The notes beneath the pieces were generated by a model. That model worked only from the letters and a program-made list of their open reading frames with translations. It was not told where the DNA came from and did no database searches. From Candidatus Staskawiczbacteria bacterium (GTDB lineage Bacteria; Patescibacteriota; Minisyncoccia; Minisyncoccales; Staskawiczbacteraceae): a stretch of DNA of 11,271 nucleotides. The translations under genes and the position numbers were made by a program. The stretch covers positions 1 through 11,271 of the forward strand of contig VGLO01000024.1 in NCBI GenBank assembly GCA_016866675.1. The letters are read 5' to 3'. Shown in pieces: positions 1 through 5,516 of this stretch (position 1 is the first letter of the stretch; each line of letters opens with the position of its first letter).

Positions 1-1806
1 GCCGCTAGCGCAGGAGTGGTTTATAATTTACGCTCAAGTTGGCCAGCTGGAAACTACTATGTTTCCATATATTCTCCAACAGGCTTAAGTAATGCAGGAT
101 ATGCGCCATATGTTTGGTGGAATAATACAAATTTACCTGCTAATATTACACCTAATTCAAAAAGAGTTCATGGTGGAAGTACTGACTTTATTTTAGGAGG
201 ATCAGCGTTATTTTCAAATAGCCCTAACTCTCAAGAAGCATCATTAGGAGGTAAAAGAGTATATAACGCAACCCACTCATTTGGAGGATCTCTTATTGAT
301 GTACCTCCAGGGACTGGAGCTGTTCAGACTCAAGTTGCTAATGGTTCAAGATACATGACTAGTCAAGTTAATTTCCCAGCAGGAGGTTGGGGAACCTTTA
401 TTGTTAAGGCAATTAAATATCCTACTAACAGATCTGGAGACTTCAGGGCTAACGTTGGATCTATTCACTTTAGAGTATGTCCTGTTAATGTTTCACAACC
501 AGCTTACCAATGTTCTGATGGTCTAGACAACGATGGTGATGGAGCTACAGACTACCCAAATGATTTTAGCTGTTCTTCACCAACAGACAATGATGAAACA
601 AACCCAAAGTCACAATGTCAGGATGGTCAAGATAATGACAACGATAATCTAACTGATTACCCGCAAGACCCAGGATGTTCTAGCCCACAAGATAACAATG
701 AGTTTAATCAGAGTCAGCAAAATCTTTCTGTTTCATGTTATGCTTCACCAAGCAACCCAAATGTAAACCAACAGGTTGTATTTAACTCTAGCGTAAGCGG
801 GGGAAACGGAAACTACTCATACTCATGGACAGGAGCTTGTAATGGATATTCACAAAGCTGTTTTAACTCATTCTCAGGTAATGGAACTCAAAATATTTTC
901 TTGCAGGTGACTTCTGGAAACCAAACAGGAAATGCTACTTGTTCTGTGAATGTCAGCGGAAATCAGAATATTTCTTGCAATAGCAATACTGATTGTGGAT
1001 CTAGCACATACATTGGATCAAACTTCTGTCAATCAAACTCAGTTTACAGAAACTTTACTACATACACATGTAATAACCCGGGTACATCACAGTCATTCTG
1101 TTCACCTAGTACAAATGCCCAATTACAGCAAACATGTCTTGCAGGGCAAACTTGTTCTAATGGATCATGTTCAAATACAGGATCTTCATACACAAATGTG
1201 ACAGTAATGGAAACTGTCAGAAATTTGTCTTCTGGAAACCTTAACTGGTCTTCAACTGTTAACACAAATCCTTCTGATGTTGTTGAATTTAGGTTAGAAG
1301 TAAGGTCAAACTCAAGCCAAACATTAAACAATGCAATATTAAGAAATGTTCTTCCAAATAACCTTTACTATTCAGACAGCCTAACTTTGGATGGAATTTC
1401 AAATTCAGGAAATATTATTTCTGGAATAAACATTGGTTCAATCTCTCCATATCAAACAAGAGTGATTACTTATAGGGCTCAAGTTGGACCAAATCAAAAC
1501 TTCCCATTCGGAACGACTACTCTAGGAAACAACCAAGTCTTGTTAATAAGCACTGATTCAGAGTTTGTACAACCGGGAGTCACATATGCAACTGTCTATG
1601 TTTCAAAAACAGGGGTTGGGGGAGCTACAGATGTGCCAACTGGATTGACAAATAATTTATTATTTGATTCATTCTTATTGCCTTTAATTCTAGCTTTGAT
1701 TGGATTATGGGCTTTAAGGGCAAGAATATTTCCATTTCAGAGAGATTACTTTACTCAAAAGGAATTAGATAAAAAAATTCAAGCAATTCAAAGGAAAGAG
1801 GCCTAA
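1..1806 (+). CDS. Cys/Asn-rich cell-surface protein with Ca-binding-like repeats and C-terminal membrane anchor (5' partial)
   Basis: The frame is open from base 1, so the start lies upstream; the GTG at base 16 is an internal valine. At least 601 residues are present. Numbered from base 1, residues ~170-235 hold two copies of a Cys-Asp-Gly-x-Asp-Asn-Asp-x-Asp unit ending in Cys-Ser-Ser-Pro, resembling short Asp-rich calcium-binding repeats of secreted proteins. Residues ~240-320 look like a PKD/Ig-like beta domain, ~325-390 are Cys-rich, and ~397-495 resemble a DUF11-type beta domain. A hydrophobic segment at ~553-571 is followed by a basic tail, giving an outside-in topology anchored at the C terminus. 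Many Asn-x-Ser/Thr sites and the low Lys content fit an exported protein. It probably sits on the outer face of the cell for structure or adhesion; the ligand is unknown. Domain names are by eye only. An intrinsic terminator follows directly. Confidence 0.85.
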   Translation, partial: AASAGVVYNLRSSWPAGNYYVSIYSPTGLSNAGYAPYVWWNNTNLPANITPNSKRVHGGSTDFILGGSALFSNSPNSQEASLGGKRVYNATHSFGGSLIDVPPGTGAVQTQVANGSRYMTSQVNFPAGGWGTFIVKAIKYPTNRSGDFRANVGSIHFRVCPVNVSQPAYQCSDGLDNDGDGATDYPNDFSCSSPTDNDETNPKSQCQDGQDNDNDNLTDYPQDPGCSSPQDNNEFNQSQQNLSVSCYASPSNPNVNQQVVFNSSVSGGNGNYSYSWTGACNGYSQSCFNSFSGNGTQNIFLQVTSGNQTGNATCSVNVSGNQNISCNSNTDCGSSTYIGSNFCQSNSVYRNFTTYTCNNPGTSQSFCSPSTNAQLQQTCLAGQTCSNGSCSNTGSSYTNVTVMETVRNLSSGNLNWSSTVNTNPSDVVEFRLEVRSNSSQTLNNAILRNVLPNNLYYSDSLTLDGISNSGNIISGINIGSISPYQTRVITYRAQVGPNQNFPFGTTTLGNNQVLLISTDSEFVQPGVTYATVYVSKTGVGGATDVPTGLTNNLLFDSFLLPLILALIGLWALRARIFPFQRDYFTQKELDKKIQAIQRKEA

Positions 1807-1809
1807 AAT

Positions 1810-1842
1810 AAAAAACGTCCGCCAAATAGCGGACGTTTTTTT
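1810..1842. terminator. Bidirectional intrinsic terminator between surface-protein gene and recR
   Basis: Perfect 8-bp stem ACGTCCGC (1815-1822) / GCGGACGT (1829-1836) with a 6-base loop. An A-run lies on the left and a T-run on the right, so it can end transcription from both the plus-strand surface gene and minus-strand recR, whose stop codon is at 1846-1848. Confidence 0.9.
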
Positions 1843-1845
1843 GTA

Positions 1846-2469
1846 CTATTTTCTTCCCTCAAAGGCAGACTCTAAGGTTTCGTCATCTGCGTACTCTAAT
1901 TCTCCTCCAGATGGCAAGCCCATTGCAAGATGTGATATTTTTATGTTTTGCGACTTAGTAATCTCTCCGATAGATTTTTCTATTAAAACTGATGTAGATT
2001 TGCCCTCTGAAGTTGGGTTTAAGGCCAAGATAATTTCTTTAAAATTTGCGTTTTCTAACTTAAAGCTTAAAGGGTTTTTTAATCTTTCAACCAAATCATC
2101 AACCCTTAGGTTTTCTAAATTATTTTTCCTTAAATTTAAAGCTCCTCCTAAAATAAAATATATGCCATTGTATTTTTTTGTTTTCTCAATAGAGCTTAGA
2201 TCAGCTTCTTTTTCCACTACGCACAAGATACTCTTATTTCTTGAATTATTTTGGCAAATTTGACACAAGCCTGAATGTCCCTCAAATGGATTAAAACAAA
2301 AAGTACAAAACTTAATATTTTTCTTCGCCTCTAAGATAGCCTTAACGAGATTATTTATATCATTTTGGTTTAGAGAAAGTATATAAAAAGCAAATCTACT
2401 TGCGGTGCGGCCCCCAATAGTGGGGAAGCGAGAGAATAGTTCTTTTAATTTTTCTATAGAATTTGACAT
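1846..2469 (-). CDS. recR: Recombination mediator protein RecR
   Basis: RecR works with RecO (and RecF) to load RecA onto SSB-coated single-stranded DNA during gap repair. Counted from the chosen start, the 207-aa protein shows the N-terminal helix-hairpin-helix region (FPTIGGRTA, ~15-23). A four-cysteine zinc finger follows (CTFC at 55-58, CQIC at 69-72). The Toprim domain (~80-175) has LCVVEKEAD and ALNPTSEGKST, and the C terminus is the conserved LAMGLPSGGELEYADD. Family members are usually about 200 aa. I chose ATG at 2469 because the family begins at the Ser-Ile-Glu-Lys-Leu helix; a TTG at 2499 would add 10 residues not expected for RecR and would lie at the likely promoter -10. The usual dnaX-ybaB-recR cluster is not kept here: dnaX lies about 6 kb away and no ybaB is seen. 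Confidence 0.95.
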   Translation of the reverse strand: MSNSIEKLKELFSRFPTIGGRTASRFAFYILSLNQNDINNLVKAILEAKKNIKFCTFCFNPFEGHSGLCQICQNNSRNKSILCVVEKEADLSSIEKTKKYNGIYFILGGALNLRKNNLENLRVDDLVERLKNPLSFKLENANFKEIILALNPTSEGKSTSVLIEKSIGEITKSQNIKISHLAMGLPSGGELEYADDETLESAFEGRK

Positions 2470-2487
2470 TTCTGTCAGTTTAACAAA

Positions 2488-2515
2488 ATAGTATCTCAAA
2501 TCACAATATTGACAG
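2488..2515 (-). promoter_or_regulatory. Putative recR promoter
   Basis: On the minus strand CTGTCA (2510-2515) and TACTAT (2488-2493) are separated by 16 bases, 4/6 matches each. Predicted transcription start is near 2481, giving a leader of about 12 nt and no clear Shine-Dalgarno. Its -35 overlaps the -35 of the divergent promoter. Confidence 0.4.
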
Positions 2516-2537
2516 GGTATAATTATTAATGTATTCT
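2509..2537 (+). promoter_or_regulatory. Promoter of the 2579 gene
   Basis: Perfect TTGACA (2509-2514), a 17-base spacer and TATTCT (2532-2537). An alternative TATAAT at 2518-2523 lacks a well-placed -35. Predicted start near 2544 gives a leader of about 35 nt that carries a strong Shine-Dalgarno. Confidence 0.55.
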
Positions 2538-2567
2538 ATGTGGCAGTGGATGATCTTTGACAATTCT

Positions 2568-2572
2568 GGAGG
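2568..2572 (+). promoter_or_regulatory. Shine-Dalgarno GGAGG deciding the start at 2579
   Basis: GGAGG ends directly against the ATG at 2573 but lies 6 bases before the ATG at 2579, the normal distance. The second ATG is therefore the likely start. Most other genes in the window lack such a site. Confidence 0.75.
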
Positions 2573-2578
2573 ATGGAA

Positions 2579-2977
2579 ATGAAAAATAAACAGTCCTTAT
2601 ATAAGAAGATGCTTGCAATTCGCGAGTTAAAGCAGGAGTATTTGGTTGGCTCACAAGACGCATTCAGTTATTTAAAGGCAATGTCTGAATATGAAAAAAT
2701 TTGCGATAATCTCTCTAAAAATAACAATATTTCATATAAATTGACACCGACTGATATTGCATATTTAAATGAGGGGGTTAATGTCTGCGCATCATATTGG
2801 CTAGACTCTATAGTATTAGAAAATCTCACTCCTGATTGCTTTAGTGAGGATTGGATGTATTTTCATAGTTTAGTTCAAGATGGTGGTGAATCTTATTGTC
2901 AAAATAATTGGATAATTGATTTGACAAAGGTTCTTAGCTGTATTCTTCCATTATCCAAGGAGCGTCCAGAGGGGTAA
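2579..2977 (+). CDS. Unrecognised protein, N-terminal piece of the broken gene (132 aa as written)
   Basis: Taken literally, this frame encodes 132 aa from ATG 2579 with GGAGG 6 bases upstream. It is soluble and rich in Lys, Glu, Tyr and Ser, with an amphipathic helical start (SLYKKMLAIRELKQEYLV) and five cysteines; I recognise no motif. The sequence up to residue 132 looks normally coding, and the stop comes immediately after a GGGG run. I read it as the N-terminal third of a longer protein rather than a complete gene. Confidence 0.6.
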   Translation: MKNKQSLYKKMLAIRELKQEYLVGSQDAFSYLKAMSEYEKICDNLSKNNNISYKLTPTDIAYLNEGVNVCASYWLDSIVLENLTPDCFSEDWMYFHSLVQDGGESYCQNNWIIDLTKVLSCILPLSKERPEG

Positions 2978-3649
2978 ATGCTGTTTCACTTATTTTTTCA
3001 AAATGTGATGTGGTTGGACTGCTTCATTCTGAAGGAAAAGAATCAGAGATTTTCAGGTTTTGAAATATCAAAACTATCAATATTTAGGCCAAAAAAAGGT
3101 AGTTTTTGGCAATCAATGTCCCTTTTTTTGGAGCATGATTTAGAAGACGATAAAGATGGTGCATTTTCTGAAGCTTTCGAGTCAAATAATGCAGAAAAAT
3201 GCCTTGAGATATACAAACAAGAAAACTCTGAAAAATTGTTTGACAATTTTCAGCTTTGTATTATGAGAATAGTTTCTGGAGAAAATTCTTATTTGGCTCC
3301 TTGTGATGAGATGATGACTTATTTAATAAGTCCTAATAAGTTAATACAAAGAGCTGAGAGAGAACTGACTCTTGGACGCCTTGAGATTGAGAGAAAATTT
3401 GCCATTGGTATTGTATATCAATGGCTTCCAAGTCTGGAGTACTCAAATTCTTTGGATTTAATTAAGGGTGTTATTGAAACAGAGAAACTAAAGCTTAATT
3501 TTAAAAAAAATCAGCTCAATCAATTAAGAGATATGAATGCCCCAAGCATTATTATTAGAAGTGAGGAAAAAATGCTCTCTGTTGCAAGGTATTCTTATTT
3601 GTGTGTTTTTCAAAACAGACGATGGTTGGAGAGGTATTTTTCCAACTGA
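2978..3649 (+). CDS. Unrecognised protein, C-terminal piece of the broken gene (223 aa as written)
   Basis: As written, an ATG directly abuts the preceding TAA, with GAGGGG just before it, so reinitiation or translational coupling is formally possible. The first 28 residues (MLFHLFFQNVMWLDCF...) have codon statistics unlike the rest and are probably out-of-frame. From about base 3062 on, the sequence is convincingly coding, with an acidic stretch (LEHDLEDDKDGAFSEAFES) and a Lys/Glu-rich, coiled-coil-like region (residues ~145-200). No known domain is recognised. The gene ends with TGA in front of a terminator, which supports TGA being a stop in this genome. Confidence 0.6.
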   Translation: MLFHLFFQNVMWLDCFILKEKNQRFSGFEISKLSIFRPKKGSFWQSMSLFLEHDLEDDKDGAFSEAFESNNAEKCLEIYKQENSEKLFDNFQLCIMRIVSGENSYLAPCDEMMTYLISPNKLIQRAERELTLGRLEIERKFAIGIVYQWLPSLEYSNSLDLIKGVIETEKLKLNFKKNQLNQLRDMNAPSIIIRSEEKMLSVARYSYLCVFQNRRWLERYFSN

Positions 3650-3657
3650 TCAAAAGT

Positions 3658-3688
3658 AAAACGGTTTTCACCTGAATGCCGTTTTTTT
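3658..3688. terminator. Bidirectional terminator between the broken gene and dnaB
   Basis: AAAACGG (3658-3664) pairs with CCGTTTT (3679-3685), with an inner TTCA/TGAA pairing. A-rich and T-rich flanks on the two sides serve both convergent genes. dnaB's stop codon is at 3690-3692. Confidence 0.75.
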
Positions 3689-3689
3689 A

Positions 3690-5066
3690 TTATATTTCTA
3701 CTTCTGATAATTCAGAGGCATAACTTCCTTCTTCAAGATTTCTAAAACTTGCCCTTTGCTCGTCAAAGTATACTTTAATTGCACCCGTTGGTCCGTTGCG
3801 GTGCTTGGCGACAATTATTTCTGCAATATTTTTTTCTAGTGAGTTTTCGTTGTACTTATCCTCTCTGTAAATAAACATTACAACGTCTGCATCCTGCTCA
3901 ATGGCACCTGACTCTCTCAAGTCAGAAAGCATTGGTCTATGAGGAGTTCTCTGTTCAACGGCTCTTGATAGTTGGGACAAGACTAAAATTGGAATATTTA
4001 GCTCTTTTGCCAAACCCTTTAAAGCCCTTGAGTTTTCTGTCACTTGCTGTAGGGGAGAGGCGTATTTGTTAGTGGTGTCCATTAGCTGTAAGTAATCAAT
4101 AATTAGTAGTCCTAACCCCCTGTCTGATTGAAGGCGTCTAGCCATTGCCCTCATTTGCAAAATATTAGTTGTCCCCATGTCGTCAATATAAATTGGTGCT
4201 TCAGATAAGGTGCCCATGGCATTTTGTATTCTTACAAAATCACTGTCTCCATCTTTATTTTGAAGTTTTCCGGTTCTTAGTTTCCACAAATCAATGTTGG
4301 CATAACTTGATAGAAGTCTATCTACGATTTGGTCTTTTGACATTTCCAAGCTAAAAATTCCAACCGGGAGGTTTTGTAAGACCGCCACATTTCTTGCAAA
4401 GTCTAAAGCCAAAGAAGACTTTCCCATTGATGGTCGTGCAGCTAAAATTACTAAATCAGATCTTTGAAGGCCAGCTAATAAGTTATCTAACTTTGTAAAA
4501 CCTGTTGGAACACCCCTTAAGTCTCCTTGATTTTTTGATAACTGGTCTATTCTCTCAAAGGTTTCACCAAGCATGTCTTTTATGGGAATAAAAGATTGAC
4601 GAGAAGATTGTTGCCCTATTGAAAAAACTCTCTTTTCTGCCCTATCAAGTAAAACATCTACGTCATTTGCTTCATTAAAAGCATCAAGACCAATTTCATG
4701 CGAGGCCTCAATTAAATCTCTCAAAACCTTTTTTTCTCGTACAATTTTTGCATAGTTTGCTACATGGGTTGCGGTTGGAACTATATTAATAAGAGAAGTA
4801 AGGTAGGCAGACCCACCTATTTGCTCTAGCTTTCCACGTTCCTTAAGTTTTGTTGAAATAGAAATAATATCAATTGGCTCCATTCTTGAAAACAAATCTA
4901 CCATTGCTTGGTAAATCTCTTTGTGATTGTCTTTATAAAAATCTTGAGCGCTTATTGAGTCAGCCACCTTGATTATGGCGTTTTTGTCTAACATTAAACA
5001 ACCAAGCAAACTTTGCTCAGCTTCAATATTTTGAGGAGGCTTTTTGTCGGGCATCTGATTTGCCAT
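3690..5066 (-). CDS. dnaB: Replicative DNA helicase DnaB
   Basis: This is the hexameric 5'-3' helicase that unwinds DNA at the replication fork and binds primase through its N-terminal domain. The 458-aa length is normal. The N-terminal domain (~10-115) opens with PPQNIEAEQSLLGCLM, typical of the family. The RecA-like ATPase domain spans ~185-445. It has Walker A ARPSMGKSS (210-218), the catalytic-Glu region FSLEMS (E241), Walker B LLIIDYLQL (D324), LSQLSR (363-368), DLRESGAIEQDADVV (382-396) and the arginine-finger motif AKHRNGPTG (420-428). No intein is present. The start MANQMPDKKPPQNIEAEQ is at 5066. A likely promoter lies only a few bases upstream, so the mRNA may be leaderless or nearly so. 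dnaB is monocistronic here. Confidence 0.97.
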   Translation of the reverse strand: MANQMPDKKPPQNIEAEQSLLGCLMLDKNAIIKVADSISAQDFYKDNHKEIYQAMVDLFSRMEPIDIISISTKLKERGKLEQIGGSAYLTSLINIVPTATHVANYAKIVREKKVLRDLIEASHEIGLDAFNEANDVDVLLDRAEKRVFSIGQQSSRQSFIPIKDMLGETFERIDQLSKNQGDLRGVPTGFTKLDNLLAGLQRSDLVILAARPSMGKSSLALDFARNVAVLQNLPVGIFSLEMSKDQIVDRLLSSYANIDLWKLRTGKLQNKDGDSDFVRIQNAMGTLSEAPIYIDDMGTTNILQMRAMARRLQSDRGLGLLIIDYLQLMDTTNKYASPLQQVTENSRALKGLAKELNIPILVLSQLSRAVEQRTPHRPMLSDLRESGAIEQDADVVMFIYREDKYNENSLEKNIAEIIVAKHRNGPTGAIKVYFDEQRASFRNLEEGSYASELSEVEI

Positions 5067-5074
5067 ATAAGATT

Positions 5075-5103
5075 TTTATATCAAAAGCATAGTGTAGTAG
5101 CAA
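5075..5103 (-). promoter_or_regulatory. Putative dnaB promoter, near-leaderless
   Basis: On the minus strand TTGCTA (5098-5103), a 17-base spacer and TATAAA (5075-5080). The predicted start, near 5068, is almost at the ATG (5066), and no Shine-Dalgarno is seen. The -35 lies inside the left arm of the inverted repeat at 5096-5119. Confidence 0.5.
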
Positions 5104-5119
5104 GTATTGACTTGCTACT
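5096..5119. promoter_or_regulatory. Perfect 10-bp inverted repeat, candidate operator between dnaB and the 97-aa gene
   Basis: AGTAGCAAGT (5096-5105) and ACTTGCTACT (5110-5119) are perfect inverted copies with a 4-base spacer. The left arm covers the dnaB -35 and the right arm overlaps the -35 of the plus-strand promoter, so one bound dimer could affect both. It is not a good terminator in either direction because no adjacent long T-run follows. Confidence 0.55.
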
Positions 5120-5135
5120 TGTTTTGTCTTATAGT
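5107..5135 (+). promoter_or_regulatory. Promoter of the 97-aa gene
   Basis: TTGACT (5107-5112), a 17-base spacer and TATAGT (5130-5135), 5/6 matches each. The predicted start near 5142 gives a leader of about 32 nt containing AGGAG at 5162-5166. Confidence 0.65.
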
Positions 5136-5173
5136 TTATTAATACAGTTCCTTGTCCCTATCAGGAGTCTAGA

Positions 5174-5467
5174 ATGAAAAGTTGGTTCTACTGGCTGACT
5201 GATATTGCCTTCGGGGGCCCTCCAAGGGTTTCTCAGTTTGCCTTATTTATTGAGGCAGAAAATCGTGAGGTAGCCATTAGACTTCTTCAAGAAAAAGAGA
5301 ATGGACTCGAAGGGGAAGTTCATTACCTTTCAAAAATTACGAATTGCTCATTTGGGCATGCTAATGAACAAGAGGCTCGTAGTGCAGCTAACCAAGAGTA
5401 CTGGAGACACGAAAATGCCAGGCAGGAAGAAATTATAATGAGCCCACCAATTCGGGTTCCGGCCTAG
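5174..5467 (+). CDS. Unrecognised 97-aa soluble protein
   Basis: ATG 5174 has AGGAG 7 bases upstream, a good promoter before it and a terminator after it, so this is very likely a real gene. The protein has an aromatic N terminus (MKSWFYWLTDIAFGGPPRVSQFALF). A predicted helix around residues 28-45 (EAENREVAIRLLQEKENG) is followed by a short beta-like stretch, then a charged helix rich in Ala, Glu, Asn and Arg (~63-86) and a Pro-containing tail. There is no convincing membrane span or signal peptide. I recognise no family. It is transcribed alone between dnaB and cysS, both on the opposite strand. The possible operator upstream would make it regulated together with, or against, dnaB. Confidence 0.75.
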   Translation: MKSWFYWLTDIAFGGPPRVSQFALFIEAENREVAIRLLQEKENGLEGEVHYLSKITNCSFGHANEQEARSAANQEYWRHENARQEEIIMSPPIRVPA

Positions 5468-5487
5468 AGCCAAGCACACAAATCATA

Positions 5488-5516
5488 AGCCCCGCATTCG
5501 CGAGGGCTATTTTATT
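5488..5516. terminator. Terminator between the 97-aa gene and cysS
   Basis: AGCCC (5488-5492) / GGGCT (5504-5508) with inner CGC (5493-5495) / GCG (5500-5502), one bulged A and an ATTC loop, followed by ATTTTATT. It lies between two convergent stop codons. It is best supported for the plus strand, since the minus-strand U-tract is weak. Confidence 0.7.

Larger units (their letters stand above)
2579..3649 (+). pseudogene. One unrecognised ~356-codon gene broken by two opposite single-base shifts
   Basis: The two plus-strand frames here are in the same phase, separated only by TAA at 2975-2977. Between 2975 and 3061, however, the coding signal is in a different phase. In that phase 23 of 28 third codon positions are A or T and 11 of 28 codons begin with G; in the annotated phase the counts are 14 and 4. 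Adding one G to GGGG (2971-2974) and removing one T from TTTT (3058-3061) yields a continuous 356-residue protein reading PEGVNAVSLIFSKCDVVG across the first join and EIFRFEISKLSIF across the second. No family is recognised; the protein is mostly helical-looking, with no membrane segment or signal peptide. Either the assembly has two homopolymer errors or the gene is genuinely damaged. It has its own promoter, Shine-Dalgarno and terminator. Confidence 0.7.

Noticed and set aside
950..1331. Open frames on both strands inside the surface-protein gene
   Set aside because: Both are overlapped by the long, well-structured surface-protein frame; the His/Val/Thr-rich translations are out-of-frame shadows.
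1841..2263. Open plus-strand frame of 140 codons antisense to recR
   Set aside because: It lies entirely opposite a confidently identified RecR, has a Ser/Phe/Lys composition typical of antisense translation, and starts inside a terminator.
2470..2499. TTG at 2499 as the recR start
   Set aside because: It would add 10 residues not expected for RecR, lacks a Shine-Dalgarno and would fall at the predicted promoter -10; ATG 2469 fits the family start.
2573..2578. ATG at 2573 as the start of the orphan gene
   Set aside because: GGAGG directly abuts it with no spacing, whereas the ATG at 2579 is at the normal 6-base distance.
3061..3649. TGA read as glycine (the code of some CPR lineages)
   Set aside because: The TGA at 3647-3649 lies just before a terminator and a convergent gene, and reading through it gives no sensible extension; no other gene contains an in-frame TGA.
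5096..5119. The inverted repeat between dnaB and the 97-aa gene as a terminator
   Set aside because: It lies between two divergent starts, where no transcript needs to end, and has no contiguous T-run on either side.
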